Of a stretch of DNA of 64,000 nucleotides, positions 60,101 to 63,028 are shown piece by piece (within the stretch, counting starts at the first letter, position 1; every line of letters starts with the position of its first letter). The notes beneath the pieces are model-generated. The model worked only from the letters and a program-made list of their open reading frames with translations. It did no database searches and was not told where the DNA came from. Origin of the DNA: Apostichopus japonicus (Eukaryota; Echinodermata; Holothuroidea; Aspidochirotida; Stichopodidae); NCBI RefSeq assembly GCF_037975245.1, contig NC_092574.1, forward strand, positions 8,903,713-8,967,712, in the 5' to 3' direction. Made by a program: the position numbers and the translations under genes.

Positions 60101-63028
60101 AGGAAGTGCTCTACATTGCCGTCGCCACCAACTATCATGATCTTGGTCTTACTGACGTTCAATCTCAGACCCAGGGCCTCACTTTCAGCTTTTACTTTGA
60201 GGAGAAGATCTTTCAAATCAGATGCATTGGTGGCCAGGAGAGTGGTGTCATCAGCATACCTCAAGTTGCTGATTCTGCGGCCGCCAATTGACAGACCTCT
60301 ATCCCAGTCAGCAAGAGCGCGTCTCATGATGTATTACTGGTCAAGTGGGGTGTCTTTTTTATGGTTATTATTCAAAGGAATTTGATTAATTCAGAGTTTC
60401 TATTGTATACTAATGTTCATCCACTTTCTTTTTCTTTATTTCCTCGTTACCATATACCAGCTCCACAACTGTACATTACCAATGGTCTTTTGATCTACCA
60501 CTAGTACCACTGGTCCTTTATTTACTGATTTCCTTGTTGTCAAATACCAGCTCTACTTCAGTACCATGGGTCCTTTGTTTACTGATTTCCTTGCTGTCAG
60601 ATACCAGCTCTACTACATTACAACTGGTCCTTTGTTTACTGATTTCCTTGTTGTCAGATACGAGCTCTACTTCAGTACCACTGGTCCTTTGTTTACTGAT
60701 TTCCTTGCTGTCCAGATACCAGCTCTATTTCAGTAATCCTTGGTCCTTTGTTTACTGATTTCCTTGCTGTCAGATACCAGCTCTACTTCAGTACCACTGG
60801 TCCTTTGTTTACTGATTTCCTTGCTGTCCAGATACCAGCTCTATTTCAGTAATCCTTGGTCCTTTGTTTACTGATTTCCTTGCTGTCAGATACCAGCTCT
60901 ACTTCAGTACCACTGGTCCTTTGTTTACTGATTTCCTTGCTGTCAGATACCAGCTCTACTTCAGTACCACTGGTCCTTGTTTACTGATTTCCTTGTTGTC
61001 AGATACCAGCTCTATTTCAGTACCACTGGTCCTTTGTTTACTGATTTCCTTGCTGTCAGATACCAGCTCTACTTCAGTACCACTGGTCCTTTGTTTACTG
61101 ATTTCCTTGTTGTCAGATACCAGCTCTACTTCAGTACCACTGGTCCTTTGTTTACTGATTTCCTTGTTGTCAAATACCAGCTCTACTTCAGTAACATTGG
61201 TCCTTTAATTTACTGATTTCCTTGATGTCAAATACCAGCTCTACTTCAGTAACACTGGTCCTTTGTTTACTGATTTCATTGCTGTCAGATACCAGCTCTA
61301 CTTCAGTACCACTGGTCCTTTGTTTACTGATTTTCTTGATGTCAGATACCACCTCTATTTCAGTACCACTGGTCCTTTGTTTACTGATTTCCTTATTGTT
61401 TTCTGATTTCCTTTTTGTCATATACCAACTCCTACATGTTAACAGTGGTCCTTTGTTTACTGATATCTTTGTTGTTGTATACAAGCTCGATCATTCATTA
61501 CCACTACTTTAAGTGATTAACTTGCAGTCACCTACCAGTGTTTACATCTATTAACACCCATCTTTTGGGAATGGTACTGATTCCAGCTCAAATTAAAAGC
61601 AACTCTCATATATATGTAAAGAAGTAAGTAACAGAAAGATTTAGTTATGATTGCGGACAGTCTATTACATGTGTCAAATTGTTCTTTTGTTGATATTATT
61701 TTTGTGGTAATTACTAGGAGCCACCCAATTTCCATTATAAATCATAAATTTTGAAAATGGGAAAATTCTACTCTACGTACAGTAAGCCCCAAAAGCTCTG
61801 TTTCTTTTCAAACGTTCTCCTTCGACTGACTGATGACTGTTCTCTCTACGAATGGTACAAATCGTGCCATATTCTCGACACACACTCCACGGATTACCCA
61901 TTTTCGACATTTCTGGTAAAGAAAACAAGTTGACCCCATTTTTCTTTATTGATTGATTTGGGCAAGCTCCTCCGCAACTTGTCAGATCTCGGAGGCCACC
62001 GTCCTTAACTGTTTTTTCATAGAGCTGCTAACTGGCACGGGCAAAGCTCTCATAACTGATGAAATCTCATTAGGCTCCAAATAACAGCAGCTCCTCTGCT
62101 CATCTTCGAGGAGCTGCTGCTGCTGTCCGAGCCCGGGGCGAAATGATGCAAACCGTGAGACCGCGAAAGACGGTCATTAATATTCCGTGAATCTAATCAG
62201 AAGTAACCAATGACAGGCCGATGTCTTATTTAACCCTCATGTCTTGTTCTAGTGAGATCTGCTAGCTCAGCAGTCTCTTATGAATGTTCCACAATCTTTA
62301 TATTTTAGTCTTGCCAATGATTTTGACGAAGATAGCAGGCGTTTTACGAAGAATTCAGGTTCAATATTCCTACAAAATAAACTTTCTTCCTTACCTTTTG
62401 CCATACAACAATTTATAACTTCATTTAATTAAATTAATTTAACTTAATTAAATTAATTAATTAAAATGGAGGAGACCTGCTGTGCAAATGACTACCTGGT
62501 TTTCATGATCTGGAAGTTTGCGAACGATTGACATCTTTTAAATTAAACTTGTACGACTTCATATTCAAAATATTATTTTATTCTTACAGACAGAGAAGAA
62601 AGTAATATTGTATTCTTCAATAAATCGTTTCTAATTTGTTAACACAATTTTTCTTAACTTCTTGATGATGATAGAGGTGTCAGTTTTTTAACATTTGATG
62701 AAAATATATCAGTTTTCCTCCCAGAGAAAAACTAAATACACTGTACTAGTGCTGTTTGCAAAAATTTCCATTGCACACAGTTTAACAAGCTTTTTGTGTC
62801 TAAACGTAAAGTAACATTTTAATTTTGCTTTGAGCCAGTTGTAAGACATGAAGGTTCACACTAGAAGCAAGTTTCTTTGTCATGGGCTTATAGACATTCG
62901 AATAAAACTCTAGATTATTTTAACTCTCAAGAACATCTTAAATGGAAGGATGATAATGATACACTTACGTGTCTTTCGAGCAAATTCAACCTCTTCTCAT
63001 CGTCTGCAGATAAGACATCACAAGCAAC
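3201..63028 (-). CDS. PDE2A: PDE2A-type cGMP-stimulated phosphodiesterase, regulatory half (14 exons; gene partial at both ends)
   Basis: Fourteen minus-strand exons, each with AG acceptor and GT donor and matching phases, join to 363 codons without a stop. In order they encode the end of the N-terminal region, GAF-A, the linker helix and GAF-B. Recognition rests on recalled similarity to vertebrate PDE2A: linker [21 protein letters not shown] pieces [32 protein letters not shown] and [14 protein letters not shown]2A hydrolyses cAMP and cGMP; cGMP bound to GAF-B stimulates catalysis, while GAF-A supports dimerisation. The NKFDE motif of GAF-B is intact (NK, then F-TKH-DE). The catalytic HD domain should follow below position 3201 but is not in the window, nor are the first exons above 63028. 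About 1.1 kb of coding sequence is spread over 60 kb, with introns of 594 to 13656 bases. Tandem-GAF PDE5, PDE10 and PDE11 were considered and fit less well. Confidence 0.95.
3869..3907 (-). CDS. PDE2A: PDE2A exon m: GAF-B, AEL and NK motif
   Basis: 39 bases, two bases plus 12 codons plus one base. It reads [13 protein letters not shown] with a split Gly, against vertebrate VIGVAELVNKING. It provides the Glu that contacts cGMP and the NK of the NKFDE motif. Acceptor tttcctgcag, donor gtgagta. At only 39 bases it is the smallest exon in the chain. Confidence 0.93.
4028..4286. repeat. 35-bp minisatellite
   Basis: About seven copies of a 35-base unit that begins catggatatgtgctatagaa and ends atgcattcctttgat, in the intron between exons l and m. 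One copy is shortened. Confidence 0.9.
4909..5025 (-). CDS. PDE2A: PDE2A exon l: GAF-B, cGMP-contact loop
   Basis: 117 bases, two bases plus 38 codons plus one base. It reads [38 protein letters not shown]. This is almost identical to vertebrate [19 protein letters not shown] and STGFRTRNILCFPI. The Tyr, Asp and two Thr that contact cGMP in the GAF-B structure are kept. Acceptor catctttcag, donor gtaagtc. Confidence 0.96.
5715..5995. repeat. Degenerate GATC-rich repeat
   Basis: Irregular copies of a motif such as gatcactgatttcaaagac, with many overlapping tgatcagatca-type short palindromes. It lies directly downstream, on the transcribed strand, of exon k. Confidence 0.6.
6007..6067 (-). CDS. 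PDE2A: PDE2A exon k: [14 protein letters not shown] block
   Basis: 61 bases, 20 codons plus one base, reading [20 protein letters not shown] plus a split Gly. The vertebrate block is [18 protein letters not shown]. Acceptor cttttttctag, donor gtaaatt. The acceptor sequence is repeated twice more just upstream in the intron by a tandem triplication; see the repeat entry at 6066-6480. Confidence 0.95.
6066..6480. repeat. Three tandem ~140-bp units containing the exon k acceptor
   Basis: Units start at 6066, 6203 and 6350 with cctagaaaaagatg, cctagaaaaagatgcaac and similar, and run through cattaatgtgtaaa and gctatcagttgtaatttgct. On the minus strand the first unit supplies the real 3' splice site of exon k (catcttttttctag). 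The other two units carry near-identical decoy acceptors within the same intron. Confidence 0.85.
6886..6952 (-). CDS. PDE2A: PDE2A exon j: GAF-B
   Basis: 67 bases, one base plus 22 codons. It reads [20 protein letters not shown], then SG. The vertebrate form is [18 protein letters not shown]. The Ser of CS and the Phe-Asp of VFDG correspond to residues that contact cGMP in the known PDE2A GAF-B structure (recalled). Acceptor tttcaag, donor gtgagta. Confidence 0.95.
7730..8410. repeat. ~128-bp tandem repeat
   Basis: At least five copies with starts (aaccctcccagatactagca) at 7851, 7983, 8111, 8239 and 8341, so the period is mostly 128 bases with one shorter unit. Each unit itself contains several degenerate actagcacttc submotifs, which also occur in the looser sequence from 7500. 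Confidence 0.88.
8595..8658 (-). CDS. PDE2A: PDE2A exon i: start of GAF-B
   Basis: 64 bases, two bases plus 20 codons plus two bases. It reads [20 protein letters not shown], matching the vertebrate [20 protein letters not shown]. Acceptor cttattacag, donor gtgagtt. It opens GAF-B and follows directly on the linker helix HLD. Confidence 0.95.
8659..12969. other. PDE2A intron, mostly featureless
   Basis: Left part of the 5.3 kb intron between exons h and i. It holds G-runs (9285-9310, 12134-12147), a possible MITE remnant at 9265-9470 with weak inverted ends, the GGAAT run and short tactgtac palindromes at 11119-11168. No coding exon fits the phase. Confidence 0.6.
11660..11725. repeat. GGAAT-type pentamer repeat
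   Basis: Short run of ggaatggaatggaaaggaat and related pentamers, similar in composition to GGAAT simple satellites. Too short to be a satellite array. Confidence 0.75.
13035..13988 (-). CDS. Candidate 318-codon in-frame extension of PDE2A exon h (alternative 5' splice site)
   Basis: Past the donor at 13988 the frame of exon h stays open for 339 codons, to a stop near 12970. The stretch is GC-richer than the introns around it. The predicted product is rich in Ser, Gln, Glu, Asp and Ala, including a serine-rich run ([19 protein letters not shown]) and two hydrophobic patches, [20 protein letters not shown] and [14 protein letters not shown] consensus-like donor, acct|gtatgt, at 13034 would lengthen the exon by 954 bases, exactly 318 codons. 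It leaves the same phase, so exon i would follow in frame with Tyr replacing Asp at the junction. I do not recognise the sequence. It could be a disordered insert between GAF-A and GAF-B, or the first exon of a shorter isoform from an internal promoter (Met at [11 protein letters not shown]). No transcript evidence is available here. Confidence 0.5.
13989..14028 (-). CDS. PDE2A: PDE2A exon h: linker helix between GAF-A and GAF-B
   Basis: 40 bases, 13 codons plus one base, reading [13 protein letters not shown] and completing an aspartate with the next exon. Vertebrate PDE2A has [14 protein letters not shown] at this place. Acceptor cccaatccacag, donor gtaggtt. The reading frame does not close at the donor but runs on for about 1 kb; see the separate entry for the extension. 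A second donor, gtaagt, lies 20 bases further on but would shift the frame. Confidence 0.93.
14029..16294. other. PDE2A intron between exons g and h
   Basis: Holds the (TA)n tract and a run of 12 G at 15953. Otherwise nothing recognised. Confidence 0.6.
14577..14715. repeat. (TA)n microsatellite
   Basis: About 140 bases of at/ta dinucleotides with a few interruptions, in the intron between exons g and h. Confidence 0.95.
16303..16577 (+). mobile_element. Non-autonomous hAT-type MITE, copy 2
   Basis: 275 bases of the same family and orientation as the copy at 2835. The ends are caggcgggtagcc and, inverted, caggcgcatagcc. The flanking 8-mers cccgtagg (16295) and cctgtagg (16578) differ at one base, as expected of an aged target duplication. 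It lies 19 bases past the donor of PDE2A exon g. On the transcribed strand it places runs of G close to that donor. Confidence 0.88.
16605..16716 (-). CDS. PDE2A: PDE2A exon g: end of GAF-A and start of linker helix
   Basis: 112 bases, one base of a split codon plus 37 codons. It reads [16 protein letters not shown], then [20 protein letters not shown], nearly the vertebrate [21 protein letters not shown]. In GAF-A the F-x3-DE part of NKFDE is F-SAV-DI, so the final acidic residue is lost. This fits GAF-A not being the cGMP-binding domain in PDE2A. Acceptor ttccaacag, donor gtgaggt. A hAT-type MITE ends, with its target duplication, 19 bases into the following intron. Confidence 0.93.
17380..17490 (-). 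mobile_element. LINE/SINE 3' tail fragment
   Basis: On the minus strand the sequence reads gaagtgcatcgaacagct, then tgctataaaaaatttagtta, followed by AT-rich triplet repeats. This pattern matches the other two tails in the window (27217 and 30927): an imperfect hairpin ending in gc(g)ctatataaat and a simple-repeat tail. It is typical of L2/CR1-type 3' ends. Confidence 0.5.
17575..17681 (-). CDS. PDE2A: PDE2A exon f: GAF-A core with CVPV and NK of the NKFDE motif
   Basis: 107 bases starting in phase 0 and ending with two bases of a codon. It reads [20 protein letters not shown] then [15 protein letters not shown], matching the vertebrate LQAMLCVPV and ALACAFNKLEG blocks. The acceptor region reads ctttcagag. 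Only the second AG keeps the frame with exon e; the first would add two bases and hit a stop. The donor is gtaacag. NK here is the start of the GAF-A NKFDE motif. Confidence 0.9.
17682..19699. other. PDE2A intron, left part
   Basis: Part of the 5.7 kb intron between exons e and f. Contains a G-run near 18577 and a C-rich block near 18968. Nothing else recognised. Confidence 0.6.
19700..19965 (+). mobile_element. tRNA-derived SINE
   Basis: The 5' part resembles a tRNA gene. It has an A-box-like ttaggtcagtgg (19709), an anticodon-loop-like cttccaa as in tRNA-Gly, a B box gttcgagtc (19755), and acceptor-type pairing of ggagtg with cactcc. The stems are imperfect, so it is not a working tRNA gene. 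About 150 bases of unrelated body follow, including ggctttgataagccaatgag. A simple tail of atac units ends the element. No clear target duplication was found. Confidence 0.7.
19985..20110. repeat. (TA)n microsatellite with actg interruptions
   Basis: Two (TA)n blocks joined by atactgtatat, 20 bases past the SINE tail. Confidence 0.93.
20111..23406. other. PDE2A intron, right part
   Basis: Contains the orphan plus-strand candidate exon at 21624 and C-runs at 22078 and 22648. No PDE2A exon is expected here unless a very short one fills the gap between exons e and f. Confidence 0.55.
21624..21738 (+). CDS. Orphan candidate terminal exon on the plus strand
   Basis: A good acceptor (tttctctcattaacag) precedes 37 codons and a TAA, reading [19 protein letters not shown] then [17 protein letters not shown]. 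The composition is protein-like, with an acidic C-terminus, unlike the low-complexity frames nearby. I do not recognise it. No partner exon with a matching donor was found upstream, so it may be a chance frame, a pseudogene piece or the last exon of a small nested gene. Confidence 0.2.
23407..23475 (-). CDS. PDE2A: PDE2A exon e: GAF-A
   Basis: 69 bases, 23 codons, phase 0/0. It starts [15 protein letters not shown] and ends QQDISE, aligning with vertebrate FPLTGCLGQVVEDKK and the LTSED region. Acceptor ttttgttgacag, donor gtaagtctgg. The distance from this exon's end to the next conserved block (FICVPV) is about five residues shorter than in vertebrates. Confidence 0.9.
24293..25382. mobile_element. 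Candidate DNA transposon remnant with 24-bp terminal inverted repeats
   Basis: The left end begins ggccttgtgcacacttaaga and the right end, inverted, begins ggccttgttcacatttaaga. 22 of 24 bases match, and shared ggcgatta lies just inside. Related ttcttaa-tgtgaac segments recur near 24355, 24405, 25285, 25470 and 25555, like subterminal repeats. No coding frame of a transposase was seen and no target duplication is evident, so the outer limits are uncertain. A further degenerate end may lie at 25573. Confidence 0.5.
25886..25921. repeat. (TA)n microsatellite
   Basis: Short run of acatatatatatgtatat type. Confidence 0.85.
27217..27290 (+). mobile_element. LINE/SINE 3' tail fragment
   Basis: gaagcgctttgatac followed by tttagcgctatataaatgac and an attattattt tail. 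The two gcgct elements can pair as a small hairpin, as in the 3' ends of L2/CR1-like retroelements. The preceding 200 bases hold four degenerate copies of ataacctcctattgt (27029-27115), perhaps part of the same element. Confidence 0.55.
29738..31110. repeat. 19-bp minisatellite array
   Basis: About 65-70 copies of acagtcatgttgtagtata and close variants: tagttta, tagtaca, ttgcag, and a 17-base form lacking 'ac'. A retroelement tail interrupts the array at 30927-30990. Blocks of unit variants recur, for example the ttgcagtatatgtcatgttg type at 30177, 30345 and 30508, which points to unequal exchange in larger steps. Confidence 0.95.
30927..30990 (+). mobile_element. LINE/SINE 3' tail inserted in a minisatellite
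   Basis: agcgcctttgaacaac, then tttggcgctatataaatg and a (gatt)n tail interrupt the 19-bp minisatellite. The array resumes at once with taacag, also present on the left side, so a short target duplication is possible. The repeat unit itself contains that hexamer, however. Confidence 0.6.
31111..37131. other. PDE2A intron between exons d and e, continued
   Basis: Six kilobases with no recognised gene or element beyond the small duplication at 36760, a C-run at 32647 and a G-rich patch at 32260. Confidence 0.55.
36760..36830. repeat. Short tandem duplication
   Basis: ggttaccttagtgcccttga and its copy gtttaccttagtgtccttga lie 29 bases apart. Confidence 0.7.
37132..37173 (-). CDS. PDE2A: PDE2A exon d: 14-codon GAF-A exon
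   Basis: 42 bases, phase 0/0, reading [14 protein letters not shown], equivalent to vertebrate VIGDKVLGEEVSF. Acceptor tttatctacag, donor gtaagca. It is isolated between introns of 12.6 and 13.7 kb, the two largest in the window, so a gene finder could easily miss it. Skipping it would keep the frame but remove 14 residues of the GAF-A core. Confidence 0.9.
37886..37985 (+). mobile_element. Hairpin plus A-rich tail, possible retroelement 3' end
   Basis: A near-perfect palindrome, with agtctccta pairing taggagact and an inner aagtctttcaagactt, is followed by a tail of aaataaatgaataaataaaa type. A pyrimidine run of ttttc units precedes it. Such hairpins with A-rich tails mark the 3' ends of some non-LTR elements. 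The identity is not certain. Confidence 0.35.
38270..38600. repeat. 82-bp tandem repeat, four copies
   Basis: Units start near 38285, 38368, 38450 and 38531 with tctgccactggaatatccct and continue through gtgtatcctgtgttatacaa. The first two are nearly identical; the others have diverged. Confidence 0.9.
38985..39112. repeat. (TA)n microsatellite with tatccaa interruptions
   Basis: Dinucleotide array broken three times by the same tatccaatata insert. It produces long but meaningless Tyr-Ile frames on both strands. Confidence 0.95.
39113..40769. other. PDE2A intron between exons c and d
   Basis: No repeat or exon recognised. The patch 40170-40300 (tgcatgcacgtacgtgacgc) is richer in CpG than its surroundings. 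Confidence 0.5.
40770..41910. repeat. ~29-bp minisatellite with a 128-bp higher-order unit
   Basis: The basic motif is ctaccaatgactggattcaa followed by ggaagagag. Between about 40940 and 41470 four motifs form a larger unit that repeats every 128 bases: aagtgagctatcaagggcta starts at 41081, 41209 and 41337. The right part (41500-41900) is less regular. Frames such as FKEESYQ are by-products of the repeat. Confidence 0.92.
43030..43570 (+). mobile_element. Possible degenerate LINE remnant
   Basis: A short frame reads [20 protein letters not shown], then [17 protein letters not shown], vaguely like the region after the RT palm of LINEs. The block ends with a tail of gaattgaatttgaattgaat at 43541. 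Similarity is too weak to name a family. Confidence 0.25.
44413..44746. repeat. (CTA/TAC)n microsatellite with larger periodicity
   Basis: Trinucleotide array with gctgctgctac and aagtac interruptions. Blocks of about 70 bases starting aagtactactactactac repeat four times. Confidence 0.93.
45171..45232 (-). other. Extra terminal segment on the inverted Penelope copy
   Basis: Between the left target duplication and the arm there are 62 bases with no counterpart at the right end. Read on the minus strand they continue past ggccaactta with cttttacacattctattaca. They may be the true 3' end of the element, lacking from the forward copy, or filler DNA gained at integration. Confidence 0.5.
45233..45781 (-). 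repeat. Inverted arm of the Penelope-like element (left)
   Basis: Reverse complement of 48296-48842 with almost no differences. It includes the 3' end of the coding region (from [10 protein letters not shown] to the stop), the G/C homopolymer run and the conserved ending that reads cgtcaggccaactta. It can pair with the right arm to form a ~547-bp stem around a 2.5 kb loop. Confidence 0.92.
45797..48487 (+). CDS. Penelope-like retroelement protein: reverse transcriptase with GIY-YIG endonuclease
   Basis: An uninterrupted frame of 896 codons. Its order is that of EN+ Penelope-like elements: an N-terminal region with the DKG motif ([10 protein letters not shown], residue ~290), RT motifs ([23 protein letters not shown] ~435, YIDD ~532, NFLDV), a short Cys-rich segment ([10 protein letters not shown]), and a C-terminal GIY-YIG domain (VIYLISC ~799, YVGET ~812, LKKRFYGHR). 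The catalytic Asp pair of RT is present. I chose the Met at 45797 because an earlier in-frame Met (45734) lies inside the inverted arm, read antisense, and is unlikely to be native. The absence of stops suggests a recent, possibly active copy. It is antisense to PDE2A within one of its introns. Confidence 0.93.
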   Translation: MSHHFLLFQKLRKLMQKSQRYSFHLSNYRFYSLSRIIPSGLQVTHQPALGTLPPGLQREWNRVLHSTSIRLINILTKHCQLSLDSLNDDILRLKLELQSCCTDDEWTQYTNKINLCLSQQNIELTERRNKKMTDLQKRRKRTACNRFRRPQTPPESEPPSSTAVVNLSSSTLTSADLRLLSKGLNFCPTPPAFDQAELSQDLTHFFRRIRLREFFLDDPPTEREPFCKKSSWMPPKNRVPVLEAYTQVVSSETNQSNSPLRRTHDNLPRDERTALSSLMSRSDIIIKPADKGSAVVIQDRQDYIKEAMRHLSNSDIYTLLDSDPTDIFSQQIKQTITDMYQRNQISKKAVSFLSPTDCKAARFYLLPKIHKPGNPGRPIISGNGSPTEKISLFVDHFIKPLVPQINSYIHDTPDFLRKLEDIKNQIPSTAIIGTFDITSLYTNIPHAEGIAATCAALSKKVHPCPPISDIKALMQQVLTKNNFTFMNKHYLQRHGTAMGTRMAPSFACLFMSSLEERMLSTAPCRPLIWWRYIDDIFFIWTSDEDSLLTFIHHINSFHSTIKFTSDYSHQQVNFLDVTVRKEHGSLSTDLYTKPTDTHQYLHSSSCHPRHCKSGIAYSQALRLRRICSNNSSFIRHTDALEKHLIARGHSARRVREAIQRVRSLSRSSTLAVKDKKGRDCDNKLPLVVTFHPNLPPLQKITSNNHNILLTSDRLQRAVPEKPIIAYRRPRNLRDLLVRAAVPPLTSNLTPIQHGTFKCDRTSRCIVCSHHIVESNSITSHSMQLTHKTKGHITCTTTNVIYLISCRVCGIQYVGETKTTLKKRFYGHRSTVNTMKTETPVGEHFNLPNHTINDMSLQGIESLGSRPDLVRISRERLWMQRLRTIQPHGLNIQEGHD
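48296..48842 (+). repeat. Inverted arm of the Penelope-like element (right)
   Basis: Direct-orientation partner of the left arm. It comprises the last 64 codons of the RT/endonuclease frame and about 355 bases of 3' untranslated sequence with a run of about 13 C. Comparison with the left arm shows only scattered differences, such as ctctgaagaagatcc against ctctgtagaagatcc. Confidence 0.92.
48860..52219. other. Introns around PDE2A exon c
   Basis: Apart from exon c at 49757-49831, this is AT-rich intron with a C-rich patch near 49648. No element recognised. Confidence 0.55.
49757..49831 (-). CDS. PDE2A: PDE2A exon c: GAF-A
   Basis: 75 bases, 25 codons, phase 0/0. It reads [18 protein letters not shown], matching the GAF-A strand region LQQETRASRCCLLLVSED of vertebrate PDE2A. 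The acceptor is gtttcag and the donor gtgagct. The exon sits 0.9 kb from the right-hand end of the Penelope-like insertion, which lies in the following intron. Confidence 0.92.
52220..52381 (-). CDS. PDE2A: PDE2A exon b: start of GAF-A
   Basis: 162 bases, 54 codons, phase 0/0. The exon begins ISACLSRMQ, continues with a serine-rich spacer, then enters GAF-A with [20 protein letters not shown], close to the vertebrate ILQLCGELYDLDASSLQLK segment. Acceptor cttccttcag and donor gtaagtcatg are strong. The joined residues [14 protein letters not shown] align with the vertebrate VEKHTLVALRRVQ without a gap, supporting the exon order. The spacer is shorter than in human PDE2A. Confidence 0.93.
52541..52605. 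repeat. GATGAC/GATGTT hexamer-type microsatellite
   Basis: gatgacgatgacgatgacga followed by gatgttgatgacgatgttga, close to exon b on its 5' side. Confidence 0.9.
52750..53740. repeat. Degenerate ~60-bp tandem repeat
   Basis: About 15 loosely kept copies of blocks such as aggtccacatcaatcccaac and ctcatagctgtaacac. Copies vary in length and order. Confidence 0.75.
54250..55612. repeat. 42-bp minisatellite array
   Basis: About 32 copies of a unit made of agatgagggctataggtatc and tttagtttacagtctgctaa plus two or so spacer bases. Most length variation falls at the ctaataag/ctaagtag joint. Confidence 0.95.
56256..56281. repeat. (TA)n microsatellite
   Basis: Short (at)n run flanked by two copies of gcaactgt, at 56243 and 56281. 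Confidence 0.85.
56378..56389 (-). CDS. Candidate alternative first coding exon (MGVQ)
   Basis: On the minus strand a Met codon with purines at -3 and +4 begins ATG GGC GTC CAG and is followed at once by a strong donor, gtaagtc. The phase is 0, so it would splice in frame to exon b and give [12 protein letters not shown]. This has the MGxxxS pattern recognised by N-myristoyltransferase plus a nearby Cys. Vertebrate PDE2A3 also starts with a lipidated MGQAC-type sequence. A CpG cluster lies about 0.5-0.7 kb upstream. Exon b's conservation is fully explained by splicing to exon a, so this remains speculative. The extent of the 5' untranslated part is unknown. Confidence 0.3.
56883..57075. promoter_or_regulatory. 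CpG-clustered segment, possible internal promoter
   Basis: About 15 CpG dinucleotides fall in roughly 170 bases, within an intron that is otherwise AT-rich and CpG-poor. For minus-strand transcription it lies upstream of the candidate MGVQ first exon. No TATA box or initiator could be assigned. Confidence 0.25.
59470..60335 (-). mobile_element. 5'-truncated LINE (non-LTR retrotransposon) with target duplication
   Basis: 866 bases on the minus strand, from inside the reverse transcriptase to a 3' tail of CCAA repeats (GGTT on the plus strand, 59470-59489). An 11-base direct repeat, actggtcaagt, flanks it at 59459-59469 and 60336-60346. The RT palm motif RYADD and the C-terminal GRPRTRW block are visible. 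The short 3' end and simple-repeat tail resemble RTE-type LINEs, but the clade is a guess. It sits in sense orientation in the intron between exons a and b. Confidence 0.87.
59505..60327 (-). pseudogene. Broken LINE reverse transcriptase C-terminal half
   Basis: From the right, an open piece reads [19 protein letters not shown], with the RT catalytic YADD, then [16 protein letters not shown]. The frame is lost near 60066, where a one-base loss makes TTC TAG of what should be FLGSLIT. A later frame resumes with [18 protein letters not shown], breaks again near 59900, and ends with [16 protein letters not shown] and [17 protein letters not shown]. At least two frameshifts mean it is not functional. 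Confidence 0.85.
60450..61475. repeat. 57-bp minisatellite array
   Basis: About 18 copies of a 57-base unit: ccttgctgtcagataccagc, tctacttcagtaccactggt, cctttgtttactgattt. Since 57 is 19 codons, open frames run through the array on both strands, but they are broken where units gain or lose a base. No sign of a gene. Confidence 0.95.
61950..62240. promoter_or_regulatory. GC/CpG-elevated intronic segment near exon a
   Basis: This stretch, 0.7 kb from exon a, has about a dozen CpGs, a gagctgctgctgctgtcc run with its partial inverse nearby, and homeodomain-type TCATTAATATT. It carries no open frame that extends a neighbouring exon. It may be an intronic enhancer; no function can be read from it. 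Confidence 0.2.
62969..63028 (-). CDS. PDE2A: PDE2A exon a: end of N-terminal region
   Basis: Sixty bases, 20 codons, phase 0 at both ends. It reads [20 protein letters not shown], which aligns with the vertebrate segment around LSDNEEW and VEKH ahead of GAF-A. The acceptor is gtcaacag and the donor gtaagtg. It is the first exon visible; no further upstream exon was found in the 970 bases to the right edge. The next exon continues the same conserved stretch, so no exon is missing between them despite the 10.6 kb intron. Confidence 0.88.

Noticed and set aside
60534-61512. Several frames of 60-114 codons on both strands within the 57-bp array
   Set aside because: The unit length is a multiple of three, so frames stay open through repetition alone; they break where units change length and resemble no protein family.
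51040-62208. Identical 16-mer ctaatcagaagtaacc at 51040 and 62193 in GC-elevated intron patches
   Set aside because: About half a chance match of this length is expected in 64 kb, so a single pair is not evidence of a shared regulatory site.
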